A DNA stretch of 64,000 nucleotides, taken from Gemmatimonadaceae bacterium (GTDB lineage Bacteria > Gemmatimonadota > Gemmatimonadetes > Gemmatimonadales > Gemmatimonadaceae). The stretch is from assembly GCA_016720905.1 (NCBI GenBank), contig JADKJT010000034.1, positions 1 through 64,000 of the forward strand. The letters run 5' to 3'. The translations under genes were made by a program, and so were the position numbers. A model generated the notes under the pieces. That model did no database searches, was not told the DNA's origin, and was given only the letters and a program-made list of their open reading frames with translations. Below are positions 44,473 through 53,672 of this stretch, one piece after another (positions within the stretch are counted from its first letter, which is position 1; each line of letters begins with the position of its first letter).

Positions 44473-46010
44473 CAGTATCCCTCATGTCCCAGTACCGCCC
44501 GGCCTTCCGCCACCAATCCTTCCACCAGTCGCGCCACGTGCGTCTCGGTGGTGCGCGCATTCATCACGGAGATGCGCAACACGCGCTGCTTCCCGATCGT
44601 GGTGACGGTAATCCAGCCACGTCCTGAACGGTTGTAACGCTCCCGCAGCAGGTCGGTGAGTTCATTCATCTTGTTCGCCTCAACACCCTTGGGCGTCCAG
44701 GCGAAACTCAGGATGTTCGACTCGGGCTCGTGCATCGTCGTGAAGTCGTCGTGCGCCGCCAGCAGGTCATACATGGCGCGCGCCACACGGCACAACCGAT
44801 CGTACAGTGCGGCCAATGCATCGGCGCCATATCGTTCGAACGCCACATACAGCTTCAGCACATCGGCTCGACGTGAGCATTGAAAGCTGCGCGGCCCCGT
44901 ATCCCAGGCCCGCGCGTCGTCGCCCTGCGTGAACAGATAGGGGGCCTGCTGGGAAAACGCGGCGCTCAGCTCCCGCTCATCGCGCATCAGCAACATGCCG
45001 GCTGCCAACGGCAGCAGCAGGCCCTTGTGCGGGTCCCAGGCAATCGATCGCGCGCGCTCGATCCCGTCGAGTCGGTGTCGGTGCTCCGTCGACAACAGGG
45101 CCGCGCCACCGTGCGCCGCATCCACGTGCAGCCACAGGTCACCGTGCGCATCCTTGAACTCGGCGCATGCATCAGCAATGGCGTTGAGATCGTCGAAACT
45201 TCCGGTGGCCGTGCTCCCGGCAGTCGCCACCACGGCCATCACCGGCGTGTGATGATCGTGCAGATGCTTGAGCTTCGTGCGCAGCGCGCCGATATCCATC
45301 CGGAAATTGTGCGATGAAATCACGTGTACGCGTTGCAGTCCAAGTCCCAATTCCCCGGCGGCGCGCATCACCGCGTAGTGCGCATGTTCACCGCACACCA
45401 GCACCGGCGCATGTGGTGGCATGCCGTGCGTCCAGACATTCGGAATGGCCCGGCTGCGCGCGGCCAGCAACGCCGTCAGCGTGGCCTCGGTCCCACCGGA
45501 GGTCATGGTGCCGCCGGCCTGCTCGTCCCATCCCACCAGATCGGTCATCCAGGCCACCACTTGGTGCTCGAGTGGCGTGAACGACGGTGACATCTCACGC
45601 ACGGCCAACGATTGATTGAGCGCGCTGATCAATGCATCGGTCCAGACGGCCGCCGGCAGCGGGGCCGACACCTGGTGCCCGATGTACATGGGATGCGCCA
45701 GACGATTGATGTCCTCCAACAACATCACCGCCAGTCGACGTGCGACATCCGGCAAGGGACGCCCTCGACGCGGCAGTTCAGCTTCGAGGCGATCGGCGAT
45801 GGTTTGCGCACTGTGCCAGGTCGATACCGGTCCCTCGCCGAGTCGGGTCTCGGTGAGATACGCGGCAGCTAACGCGAGAATGGGTTCTGCCGCAGCGAGT
45901 GTCGTATCGGCTTCAAGATCGGCGTCCAGTTGCGCCAGTAGCGCATCGGGATCGGGGATTGCTCGATGGATACCGGAACCGCCGGTGAATTCAGGAGACA
46001 TGGCGGACAA
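44472..46010 (-). CDS. PLP-dependent group II amino-acid decarboxylase
   Basis: Fold type I PLP enzyme of 512 residues in the aromatic-L-amino-acid/glutamate decarboxylase group. Conserved parts are TSGGTEATLTALLAAR, HVDAAHGGAALLS with the PLP aspartate, and the PLP lysine in WDPHKGLLLP. It is most like the DDC-type decarboxylases that act on tyrosine, tryptophan or DOPA-like amino acids, but the substrate cannot be assigned. The stop codon lies inside the heptamer array. A second possible start is ATG 46001. Confidence 0.87.
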   Translation of the reverse strand: MSAMSPEFTGGSGIHRAIPDPDALLAQLDADLEADTTLAAAEPILALAAAYLTETRLGEGPVSTWHSAQTIADRLEAELPRRGRPLPDVARRLAVMLLEDINRLAHPMYIGHQVSAPLPAAVWTDALISALNQSLAVREMSPSFTPLEHQVVAWMTDLVGWDEQAGGTMTSGGTEATLTALLAARSRAIPNVWTHGMPPHAPVLVCGEHAHYAVMRAAGELGLGLQRVHVISSHNFRMDIGALRTKLKHLHDHHTPVMAVVATAGSTATGSFDDLNAIADACAEFKDAHGDLWLHVDAAHGGAALLSTEHRHRLDGIERARSIAWDPHKGLLLPLAAGMLLMRDERELSAAFSQQAPYLFTQGDDARAWDTGPRSFQCSRRADVLKLYVAFERYGADALAALYDRLCRVARAMYDLLAAHDDFTTMHEPESNILSFAWTPKGVEANKMNELTDLLRERYNRSGRGWITVTTIGKQRVLRISVMNARTTETHVARLVEGLVAEGRAVLGHEGY

Positions 46011-46061
46011 TGTACGAGGGAAGTGTCAGAAGGCCACGGTGCGAACGCACGGCGGCGGGCC

Positions 46062-47102
46062 TCACGGTTGCCGGTCTCCCGACTCCACCGTGCGCTGCCG
46101 GGTCCCATCCCATCGCCAGTATCGCCCGGCGGTCAGCGACACGCCACCAATCCAACGGTCAATGCCGTTGACACTCACCATGTCGGCGCGCGCCCGCACC
46201 ACGTCCGATCCAAAGGGAGTGAGCATGACCGACCGTTCCCAGAAGCCGGAATCATCCGGACCCGGGATCGGCGCCAGCACGCGTGACCCGTTGACGTGTG
46301 TGACCAGCGGTTTCGCCACATCGCTCAGGCGCTGCACATACCACGCGAAGCTCCAGTCGCCCAACCAGGGCCAGGATTCGCTGGCGTGATGCGCGGCGCG
46401 AAACAGCGCGCTCAGTGTCCTCGGGCCCGACGTCAAAGCTTCGCAAATCTGTCGCTCGCTGCGCGACAGACCGGTGTCGGCATCCGGATACTCTTCCAGC
46501 ATGCGGCGCAGCGACGCCGCCAGGTGAGGCAGTCGCACCGAGTCATTCGCGTCATACGTGCGCGGCGCAATCTCCGCGTCAAGACGCGTGACCAATGCCA
46601 CCAGGGCGTCAGGCGTCGAGGAAGTGAAGGCCTCCCACGCCGCCAGCCCATGCGCCAGATCGATGTCGGCAATCGGGCGGCGGGCGTCATACAGCGGCCG
46701 GAACTTCGCCGGCGCCAGTGAACCCAACATCAAGTCGGCGGGCACGATACTTACCGATGGTCGGGACGCGGCGTCGCGTCTCGCCAGTCGGGCAAGCACC
46801 TGAATCAATTGCAGCTGATCGTACAAGTCTGGCTCGAACCAGAGGACAATGCCATCAGTCGCGCTGAGACCATCCAGTCGCGCGTCGCGCGCCAAGAGAT
46901 CCTCCTCGACCTCCGCCGCCGTCGCCCAATGTCGCTCCGCGAGAAACCGCGCGCGCGTCGTCCGGAACACTGCCCGGTCGTCGTCCGCCGGCACCGGTCC
47001 ATCAGGCAGCACGTCGCGCCAGGCCAGCACATCGCCCGGGAGCCCGGAGCGTGCCAGACCCTGCGCCGCGTAATCTCCATTCGTCACGTGCAGAGAAAGC
47101 AT
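46062..47102 (-). CDS. DUF1835 domain protein
   Basis: Cytoplasmic protein of 346 residues. The N-terminal DUF1835 signature is clear: LSLHVTNGDYA, then WRDVLPDGPVP, and IVLWFEPDLYDQLQLIQ. The C-terminal part has the block FRAAHHASESWPWLGDWSFAWYVQRL, similar to helical regions of other DUF1835/DUF3658 proteins. Function is unknown. The ATG at 47102 is preferred; it leaves only a short gap of mostly promoter-like sequence to manC, which is transcribed away from it. Confidence 0.8.
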   Translation of the reverse strand: MLSLHVTNGDYAAQGLARSGLPGDVLAWRDVLPDGPVPADDDRAVFRTTRARFLAERHWATAAEVEEDLLARDARLDGLSATDGIVLWFEPDLYDQLQLIQVLARLARRDAASRPSVSIVPADLMLGSLAPAKFRPLYDARRPIADIDLAHGLAAWEAFTSSTPDALVALVTRLDAEIAPRTYDANDSVRLPHLAASLRRMLEEYPDADTGLSRSERQICEALTSGPRTLSALFRAAHHASESWPWLGDWSFAWYVQRLSDVAKPLVTHVNGSRVLAPIPGPDDSGFWERSVMLTPFGSDVVRARADMVSVNGIDRWIGGVSLTAGRYWRWDGTRQRTVESGDRQP

Positions 47103-47217
47103 GGAAATCGAAAGAATGAGATACCTGCTGACGCGCGGCGCGGCCATCGATAGTTTGCGTGTGGTGCCGTGTTGGCGCCAGCGGGTTGGCTCGCCTTACT
47201 CCACTTCAGTGGTCGTG

Positions 47218-48399
47218 ATGACTGATCCTCGCAATGCCGGACCGTTCGCGGAACCAACGCTCATTGTGGAGCCCATCGTCGAGGCGACTCCCTATGATGA
47301 GCCGGAGCCCGACCCGCTGATCGACTCGGCGCAGGGGCTCTGGGCCGTGGTGTTCGCCGGTGGGATCGGCACACGCTTCTGGCCGCTCAGCACCGCGCGC
47401 CGACCCAAGCAGATTCTGGCATTGGTCAACGAGCGACCGCTCATTCTGGATACCATTCTTCGCCTTTCACCACTGGTTCCCGCGGAGCGCATCCTCGTGG
47501 TCACCAGTGCCGACATTGTGGACACGCTGCATGACGTGATTCCGGAAATTCCACGATCCAACATGCTGGTTGAACCCAGGCCGCTGGGCACTGCGGCCGC
47601 CCTCGCGTGGGGAGCCGCCGAGGTGGCACGACGCGCTGGTCCGGACACGGTGGTTTGCGCGCTACACGCCGACCTGTCCGTGGCGTCTCCTGACGAGTTG
47701 CAGCTGGCGATTCGCCGCGCCGCACGCATCGCGGCCGCCGAGCCGGTGTTGGTCGTCATCGGAGCTCGACCCACGCGCTGTGAGACCGGCTTCGGGTATC
47801 TGCAGACCGGCGCGCCACTCGACCCTTTCGTCTCACGCGCGGAAGGCGGCGCCTGTCGCGTCGAGTACTTCGTCGAAAAGCCGAACGCCGCGTTGGCCGA
47901 CACGCTGATTGAGCGCGGGGCGCTGTGGAACAGCGGGATCTTCGTGTGGCGCGCCAAGGTGGTGCTCAACGAACTTGAGCAACATGCGCGGGAGCTCGCA
48001 CGCGGACTGCCCCTGCTGGCCACCGGCGACCTGGAGCAATTCGCGGAAAACGTCACGTCCATCTCCATCGACCGCGGACTGCTCGAACGCAGCCGGCAAG
48101 TGGTCGTGTTGCCGGCGGAGTTCGGATGGGACGACGTGGGAACCTGGGCCTCGTTGCGGCGTGTGCGGGAACTGGACGACACGGGCAACGGCGTCATGGG
48201 CGACGCGCACTGTATCGACGCGTCTGGCAACGTCATTCATGCCGATGGGCAGTGCATCGTGGTCTACGGGATCTCCGGGATGCTCGTGGTGTCGCTGAAT
48301 GGGCTCACATTCGTCACCACGCTTGAGCGCGCCACCGAACTCGGTCCGCTGCTCAATGCGTTGCCGGGAAGCGTTCGATCAAATCCCGGCAGAATGTGA
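47218..48399 (+). CDS. manC: Mannose-1-phosphate guanylyltransferase
   Basis: Nucleotidyltransferase of 393 residues that makes GDP-mannose from mannose-1-phosphate and GTP for surface glycans. The N-terminal pyrophosphorylase signature is FAGGIGTRFWPLS followed by RRPKQIL; the FVEKPN motif binds the sugar phosphate and ALWNSGIFVWRA is typical. A left-handed beta-helix tail follows, without the isomerase (PMI) domain. The first 40 residues before LWAVVFAGG are an acidic extension. The ATG at 47218 follows the in-frame GTG GTC codons. Confidence 0.9.
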   Translation: MTDPRNAGPFAEPTLIVEPIVEATPYDEPEPDPLIDSAQGLWAVVFAGGIGTRFWPLSTARRPKQILALVNERPLILDTILRLSPLVPAERILVVTSADIVDTLHDVIPEIPRSNMLVEPRPLGTAAALAWGAAEVARRAGPDTVVCALHADLSVASPDELQLAIRRAARIAAAEPVLVVIGARPTRCETGFGYLQTGAPLDPFVSRAEGGACRVEYFVEKPNAALADTLIERGALWNSGIFVWRAKVVLNELEQHARELARGLPLLATGDLEQFAENVTSISIDRGLLERSRQVVVLPAEFGWDDVGTWASLRRVRELDDTGNGVMGDAHCIDASGNVIHADGQCIVVYGISGMLVVSLNGLTFVTTLERATELGPLLNALPGSVRSNPGRM

Positions 48400-48414
48400 A
48401 TCGGGCGACAGCAC

Positions 48415-49203
48415 TCAGCGAAACACCGGCAATCGCTTCTCACGAAACGCCAGCATCGCTTCCTTCACATCGGCCGTGCCGAAACAGGTCTTGATGTGCA
48501 CCAGCTCTTCCCGAAGCTGCGCCTCAAGGCTGGCGCTTGAACTCTCCATCATCAGTCGCTTGGTAAGCGCCAGGGCGATCGGCGGACCGGCCGCCAGCAG
48601 CGAAGCATAGGCCGCCACACTCGACGCGAATGTCTCCGCCGCATACACGGCCGTGGCCAAGCCGATGCGCTCCGCTTCGTTCGCCGTCACGTCCCGTCCC
48701 GTGAGCACGATATCCATCGCGCGCGCATGTCCCACCAGTCGCGGCAGCATCCAGCTGACTCCCGCGTCAGGAGACAGACCGCGACGCACGTAGCCGGCCG
48801 TGCACTTGGCATCGGACTGTACCAACCGCAGGTCGCACGCCAGCGCCAACCCGAAACCAGCGCCAGCCGCCGCACCGTTGACGGCCGCAATGACCGGCTT
48901 CTCACACGTCACGATGCTCAGTACCCAGCGGCCAACCCAGTAATACGGATCCAAGCGCAACACGCGCGTGCCCACGTCGATCGGAACCAATTCGGCGAGA
49001 TCGAGACCGGCGCAAAATCCTCGGCCGCTGCCCGTGAGCACCACCACGCGCACCGCGTCGTCAGCCGCCGCGTCATGCATCGCCAGCGGCAACTCCTCGG
49101 CCAACCGCGGATTTACCGCATTCAACCGGTCGGGGCGATTGAGCGTGATGGTGCGAACGCCGTCGGCCGAGGTGTCGATGAGCAGGTGTGAAGTGTCGGT
49201 CAC
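48415..49203 (-). CDS. Enoyl-CoA hydratase/isomerase family protein
   Basis: Crotonase-fold enzyme of 262 residues. The oxyanion-hole and CoA-binding segments are GSGRGFCAGLDLAEL and AAVNGAAAGAGFGLALACD, with RRGLSPDAGVSWMLPRLVG supplying the position of the second catalytic residue as aspartate (most hydratases have glutamate). It resembles 2-(1,2-epoxy-1,2-dihydrophenyl)acetyl-CoA isomerase-type members, but the pathway cannot be fixed. It converges on manC and stands alone. Confidence 0.88.
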   Translation of the reverse strand: MTDTSHLLIDTSADGVRTITLNRPDRLNAVNPRLAEELPLAMHDAAADDAVRVVVLTGSGRGFCAGLDLAELVPIDVGTRVLRLDPYYWVGRWVLSIVTCEKPVIAAVNGAAAGAGFGLALACDLRLVQSDAKCTAGYVRRGLSPDAGVSWMLPRLVGHARAMDIVLTGRDVTANEAERIGLATAVYAAETFASSVAAYASLLAAGPPIALALTKRLMMESSSASLEAQLREELVHIKTCFGTADVKEAMLAFREKRLPVFR

Positions 49204-49439
49204 GGGTCTTTTCCGAGAAAAGGTGTCGTCAACTTGATACAGACCTGAGATACATCACGGTGTTCGGCATGGCCAGTGTCCCGGAACTGGCGTGCAATCA
49301 CGAATGCACTTCTCGCACCCCACTACCGCTGGGACAGGCATCCTTGCTAGATCCCATGTCCCTCCTCTGCACTGCGACTTCTTCGCAGCGCCCGATAGAC
49401 CCACCGACTTCGGTCGGTGCCCCCTCGTTTCAGGGCACC
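49204..49439 (+). promoter_or_regulatory. Structured leader with two mutually exclusive hairpins
   Basis: This 236-base gap precedes a small unknown gene. CACCGAC-TTCG-GTCGGTG (49402-49419) is a perfect 7-bp stem with a UUCG tetraloop. GGTGCCC (49416-49422) pairs perfectly with GGGCACC (49433-49439), which ends one base before the ATG at 49440. The two stems share GGTG and cannot form together. A third weaker stem, CTGCG/CGCAG, lies at 49373-49389. The layout is that of a translational switch, but no known riboswitch class is recognisable. Confidence 0.4.
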
Positions 49440-49922
49440 ATGGCTGCTTCCCGATCAAGCGCGGCGAAGAAACTCGTGGACGAACCGATGACGGCCGATG
49501 GCCCGCTCGCGGCCGCCGACGCACTCGGACGAACGTCCGCCGAGACCTGCCGTCAACACGAACGCCTCGCGCGATTGATGGCCCTTCGCGTGTCGCAATC
49601 TGAACTGGCCGCTGCCTACGCGATGGTGGACACCATCGATCTCGCCCTGGCCGAGTGCGTGCGGGACTTTGAGAAGTGCTGCGCCAAGACTCCGGTTTCC
49701 GACGATGCCGATTTGCGTCAGCGCGCCAATGCCCTCTGGCTCGCGGCGCGTGAGTACCTCCGGCGACACTCCATCGCGGAAAAGGCCTCGCAGCACCTCA
49801 CGCAGCATGACGCGGAGAAACTCGGCGTACTCAAGTTCGAGTATGAACTGGAAGCGTCGGCCATGTTGTCGCTGCGTCAGGCGACGGCTGCCCTCGGCAA
49901 GATTCGTCCCGAGGCGCGCTGA
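49440..49922 (+). CDS. Helical protein of unknown function (160 aa)
   Basis: Cytoplasmic protein of 160 residues, mostly charged helices (LRQRANALWLAAREYLRRHS, HDAEKLGVLKFEYELEASAML). I do not recognise the family. Two adjacent cysteines occur in FEKCCAKTPV. The ATG at 49440 follows the second hairpin of the leader; an in-frame ATG at 49356 would add 28 residues and put the hairpins inside the gene. The gene converges on the 2H phosphoesterase gene. Confidence 0.6.
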   Translation: MAASRSSAAKKLVDEPMTADGPLAAADALGRTSAETCRQHERLARLMALRVSQSELAAAYAMVDTIDLALAECVRDFEKCCAKTPVSDDADLRQRANALWLAAREYLRRHSIAEKASQHLTQHDAEKLGVLKFEYELEASAMLSLRQATAALGKIRPEAR

Positions 49923-49949
49923 AGCACCCGCGCGTTGGGGAACCCCTGG

Positions 49950-50495
49950 TCACCCCGCCGTCGTGCCGCCAGTCAGCTCCAGCTCCAGCAGCTTTCGCGA
50001 CGGCTGCGGATCGCGGGTGAGATAGATCTGCAGGCGTTCGATACGGGCCGGCGCGTCGACCCGCACGGACAGCAACTCGCGCTCATGCTGCGGCGTCAGG
50101 GTGGGATAGAAACTCAGCGTGCAATGCGGCGAGAACTGGAACCGCGCGCGACGAAACGGCAGGCCGGAGCGCGCGATCCGCTCGTGCAGCGCGCGCAACG
50201 GACCGTGGGGATCGAGCGGCAGCGAGACGATTTCCGTCTGCATGAACCGGTGTGGTGGACGGAATTCCAGAGACATCGGCGCGGTGCTGGCGGCAATGGG
50301 AGCCAGTGCGTCCCGGATTCGGTCAACCGGCGTGTCGGTGGGGATCGACCCGACTCCGGATGACCCCGCCAACGTCACATGCGGCGGTGTGAGGCGCGCC
50401 AACTTGGGGTCATAGCGCTGCTGCAGGATACGAACCTGCTCGCCCGCCTCGCCCGGCAGTTCTGCGAGAATGAAAATTCCGAACGACACAGCCAT
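49950..50495 (-). CDS. 2H phosphoesterase, 2'-5' RNA ligase-like
   Basis: Protein of 181 residues with the two H-x-T/S-x motifs of the 2H phosphoesterase fold, PHVTLAG and PHCTLSF, about 100 residues apart. Members cleave or form 2',5' phosphodiester or cyclic phosphate bonds; the substrate here is unknown. The ATG at 50495 (MAVSFGIFIL) is preferred over the upstream start at 50516. It is divergent from the DUF2007 gene. Confidence 0.87.
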   Translation of the reverse strand: MAVSFGIFILAELPGEAGEQVRILQQRYDPKLARLTPPHVTLAGSSGVGSIPTDTPVDRIRDALAPIAASTAPMSLEFRPPHRFMQTEIVSLPLDPHGPLRALHERIARSGLPFRRARFQFSPHCTLSFYPTLTPQHERELLSVRVDAPARIERLQIYLTRDPQPSRKLLELELTGGTTAG

Positions 50496-50554
50496 GGCCG
50501 CAATGTAGTCCACCACCCCTCACCGTGGCGCGTCGTGCACGATATGTTCGCAGC

Positions 50555-50827
50555 ATGGGTCAGGCGATGATGGTCATCCGGCAGTACCTGAACGAGATGG
50601 AAGCACTCGTCGCGCGTAGCGTGCTCGAAGCTCACGAGATCCCGGCCGTCGTGTTGCGTGACGACGCCGGCGGCATGCTGCCCGCCATGCACATTCTCTA
50701 TCCGGTTCGACTGGCCGTACCCGTACGCGACGCCAGCGAGGCGCTGCGTATCCTCGACGCGCCGTTCGATGACACCGCCTTTGGCGACGTCGGTCTGGGT
50801 GATCCCGACGAGACCGGGTTGCCATGA
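50555..50827 (+). CDS. DUF2007 domain protein
   Basis: Small protein of 90 residues with the DUF2007 pattern: MVIRQYLNEMEALVARSVLEAHEIPAV and the end of the domain at VPVRDASEALRIL. The family is a ferredoxin-like signal-transducing fold of unknown function. The ATG at 50555 begins it directly. The stop overlaps the next gene by four bases. Confidence 0.82.
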   Translation: MGQAMMVIRQYLNEMEALVARSVLEAHEIPAVVLRDDAGGMLPAMHILYPVRLAVPVRDASEALRILDAPFDDTAFGDVGLGDPDETGLP

Positions 50828-51639
50828 CGATGCCCGCATTCGCCGGGAGTGTCGTGCTCATCACCGGTGCATCGCGCGGCATCGGGGCGGAACTCGCCCG
50901 GCAGTTCGCGGCGGCGGGGGCGCGCGTGGCTCTGGGGGCACGCGATAGTGTCCGACTCGAACAGGTCGCCGAGGAGTGTCGGCAGCGCGGCGGCGAGGCG
51001 CTGGTCGTTCACGGTGATGTCGGCGTGGAGGGCGAATGCCGCCACCTCGTCGAGGCCACGGTCGCCCATTATGGGCGACTCGATATCCTGATCAACAACG
51101 CGGGCATCGGGGCCAGTGGGCGATTCGAAGACGTCACCGATTTGACGATCTTTGAGACCCTGATGCGCGTCAACTACCTGGGCAGCGTCTGGTGTACCGC
51201 GCACGCGCTGCCCCATTTGAAGCGATCGCGCGGTCGTCTGGTCGCGATTTCCAGTCTGACCGGACTCGTGGGTGTTCCCAAACGCAGTGCGTACGCGGCC
51301 ACCAAGCATGCCGTCGCGGGCTTCTTCGACTCGCTGCGCATCGAACTCGCCGACAGCGGCGTCAGTGTGACGGTGGTCTACCCGGGCTTCGTGCTCTCGG
51401 AAATCAATGTGCATGCCCTGGCCCCCGACGGGCGTCCATTCGGTGAGCGGGCCTACAAGCGCACGCCGGTGGAATCGATGGCCACTGAGGAGTGCTGTCG
51501 ATTGATCCTCAATGCCACGGCGCGGCGCGACCGCGATCTGGTGATGACGTGGCGCGGGAAAGTCGGGCGACTGCTCAAGCTGATTTCGCCCGCGCTCGTT
51601 GATGGGTTGGCGCGCCGCACGATCGAAAAACGGCAGTAG
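50824..51639 (+). CDS. Short-chain dehydrogenase/reductase
   Basis: NAD(P)-dependent oxidoreductase of 271 residues. The Rossmann glycine motif is TGASRGIGAEL, followed by NNAGIGASG, the catalytic serine in ISSLTG and the YAATK pair (Y-x3-K). The C-terminal part AAL-like regions are typical of classical SDRs; the substrate is unknown. It overlaps DUF2007 and is followed 41 bases later by the Sua5 gene. Confidence 0.9.
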   Translation: MTMPAFAGSVVLITGASRGIGAELARQFAAAGARVALGARDSVRLEQVAEECRQRGGEALVVHGDVGVEGECRHLVEATVAHYGRLDILINNAGIGASGRFEDVTDLTIFETLMRVNYLGSVWCTAHALPHLKRSRGRLVAISSLTGLVGVPKRSAYAATKHAVAGFFDSLRIELADSGVSVTVVYPGFVLSEINVHALAPDGRPFGERAYKRTPVESMATEECCRLILNATARRDRDLVMTWRGKVGRLLKLISPALVDGLARRTIEKRQ

Positions 51640-51680
51640 CCGCAGCGCGCCGCAGGGCGCCTGACGACTATCTTGCGCGC

Positions 51681-52724
51681 ATGTCGTGCACGGTCCTGCC
51701 GGTTGATCCCGTCCACCCCGACCCCGCCAGTATTGCGCGCGCCGTCGAGGTGCTGGCGGCTGGTGAGTTACTCGCCTTTCCCACCGAAACGGTCTACGGA
51801 CTTGGCGCTTCCGCCCTCGATGCCGAGGCCGTGGCCCGCATCTTTGCGGCCAAGGGGCGTCCGGCGTGGAATCCGGTCATCGCACACGTGGCCGATGTGT
51901 CAGGGGCGCGTGCCCTGACCTCCGTGTGGCCGAAGGAGGCGCAGCGTCTCGCGGATGCATTCTGGCCGGGTCCCCTCACCATCATCCTGCCCAGACATGC
52001 GCGTGTCCCGGAGATCGTCACGGCCGGGCGGGACGCGGTCGGGGTTCGCGTCCCGGCGCACCCGGTGGCTCTGGCGCTTTTGCGCGCGTTCAACGGTCCC
52101 ATTGCCGCGCCGAGTGCGAACCGGTTCACGCGGGTGTCCCCCACCACGGCGGCGCATGTCGCTGATTCACTCGGCGATCGAGTATCGTGTATCCTCGACG
52201 GTGGCCCCTGCACGGTGGGTATTGAAAGCACCGTCGTCGACCTTTCCGGGTCGACGCCTACAGTTCTGCGGCCGGGGATGATCACGCGCGCGCAGCTGGC
52301 CGCGGTGCTCGAGCGCCCGGTGGATGTGGCCACGGTTCGGGTCGCTGCCGACGGTGCATCCACAGACAGCCAGCGTTCCCCTGGCATGTCCGACCGGCAT
52401 TACGCGCCTGCCGCCGACACCTGGCTGTTCGACCCCGCACAACCAGCGGAGATCGTCGCGGCGTTGGCCTCAGCGCGGGACCGCGTCGGCGTCGGCCGAG
52501 TGGTGGCGCTGCTGATGCAACAACCGCTGCGCGACGCGCTCGGGCTGACACCTGACGACGTGGTGGTGCCAATGCCGCAGGATCCGGAGGCCTACGCGCG
52601 TGCCCTGTACAGCGCGCTGCATGCCGCCGATGCCCGTGGCGCCGTGATCGTGATCATCGAGCGCCCCCCGGAGACGGAGGCGTGGAGTGCCATTCGCGAT
52701 CGACTCGCCCGCGCCACCCGTTGA
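51681..52724 (+). CDS. Threonylcarbamoyl-AMP synthase, Sua5 type
   Basis: tRNA-modification enzyme of 347 residues that makes threonylcarbamoyl-adenylate for t6A37. The YrdC/TsaC domain (about 15-205) has FPTETVYGLGASAL, KGRPAWNP, AAPSANRFTRVSPT and GIESTVVDL. A C-terminal Sua5 domain (about 230-345, from RSPGMSDRHYAP) makes it the long form. It is transcribed with the flanking SDR and fabI genes. Confidence 0.93.
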   Translation: MSCTVLPVDPVHPDPASIARAVEVLAAGELLAFPTETVYGLGASALDAEAVARIFAAKGRPAWNPVIAHVADVSGARALTSVWPKEAQRLADAFWPGPLTIILPRHARVPEIVTAGRDAVGVRVPAHPVALALLRAFNGPIAAPSANRFTRVSPTTAAHVADSLGDRVSCILDGGPCTVGIESTVVDLSGSTPTVLRPGMITRAQLAAVLERPVDVATVRVAADGASTDSQRSPGMSDRHYAPAADTWLFDPAQPAEIVAALASARDRVGVGRVVALLMQQPLRDALGLTPDDVVVPMPQDPEAYARALYSALHAADARGAVIVIIERPPETEAWSAIRDRLARATR

Positions 52725-52741
52725 GCGTCTAGATTACCCCG

Positions 52742-53659
52742 ATGCTTTCTATCGACCTGACTGGCAAGCGCGCCCTCGTTGCGGGCGTGGCGGATGATGG
52801 CGGATTCGGCTTTGCCGTCGCCAAGGCGTTCGCTGAAGCGGGCGCCTCGGTGTGCGTGGCCACGTGGCCCCCGGCGCTCAACATCTTCCTCAATCTGCTC
52901 GAGCGCGGACGAATGGACGAGTCGCGCCTCATGGCTGACGGCTCGCTGCTGGACTTCGAGCGCATCTATCCGCTCGACGCCCTGTACGACACGCTTGAGG
53001 AGGCGCCACATGATGTGCGCGAGTCCAAGCGGTACAAGGAGGTCGGTGATTTCTCCATCGACGGGCTGGCGCGGAATCTCGCAGCCGATTTCGGCGAGCA
53101 GCCGCTGGATATCCTGTTTCACTCCCTCGCCAACGGTCCCGAAGTCAAGAAGCCGTTGCTCGAGACCAGTCGCGCCGGGTATCTCTCGGCCTCAAGCGCC
53201 AGTGCGTTCTCCCTGGTGTCCCTGTTGCAGCGCCTTGGTCCGATGATGCGCCCCGGTGGCTCGGTGTGTTCGCTGACGTACATGGCCAGCGAGCGCGCGA
53301 TCCCCGGCTATGGCGGGGGCATGTCGTCGGCCAAGGCGGCACTGGAAAGCGATACACGCGTGCTGGCGTTCGAGGCGGGTCGGAAACACGGCTTGCGCGT
53401 CAATACCATTTCGGCGGGCCCTTATGCGTCGCGTGCCGCCAGTGCCATCGGTATCATCGAGACGATGGTGAAATACTGCACCGCCAACTCGCCGCTGCCG
53501 GAAACGCTCACGGCGTGGGAGGTTGGCACCACCGCAGCGTTTCTGGCAAGTCCGCTGGCCAGCGGGATCACGGCGGCCACGGTCTATGTCGACAAGGGCT
53601 ACCACGCGATGGGAATGGCCGTGGCCATGCCGCCCGGCACGGAACTGCTGAGTCGATAG
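52742..53659 (+). CDS. fabI: Enoyl-[acyl-carrier-protein] reductase FabI, plant/chlamydia-like
   Basis: NADH-dependent enoyl-ACP reductase of 305 residues, the last step of each fatty-acid elongation cycle. It is longer than E. coli FabI (262) and carries the insertion seen in chloroplast and chlamydial enzymes (TWPPALNIFLNLLERG, the DALYDTLEEAPHDVRESKRY region). The active-site tyrosine and lysine lie in GYGGGMSSAKAALESD, which matches the plant ENR sequence (Y-x7-K) and differs from the Y-x6-K of E. coli. It follows the Sua5 gene by 17 bases and precedes a hybrid kinase. Confidence 0.94.
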   Translation: MLSIDLTGKRALVAGVADDGGFGFAVAKAFAEAGASVCVATWPPALNIFLNLLERGRMDESRLMADGSLLDFERIYPLDALYDTLEEAPHDVRESKRYKEVGDFSIDGLARNLAADFGEQPLDILFHSLANGPEVKKPLLETSRAGYLSASSASAFSLVSLLQRLGPMMRPGGSVCSLTYMASERAIPGYGGGMSSAKAALESDTRVLAFEAGRKHGLRVNTISAGPYASRAASAIGIIETMVKYCTANSPLPETLTAWEVGTTAAFLASPLASGITAATVYVDKGYHAMGMAVAMPPGTELLSR

Positions 53660-53672
53660 TCCGCCACCGCTG

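Noticed and set aside
48365..48400. tRNA T-arm-like GTTCGA string
   Set aside because: It lies inside the 3' end of manC and no cloverleaf can be drawn around it.
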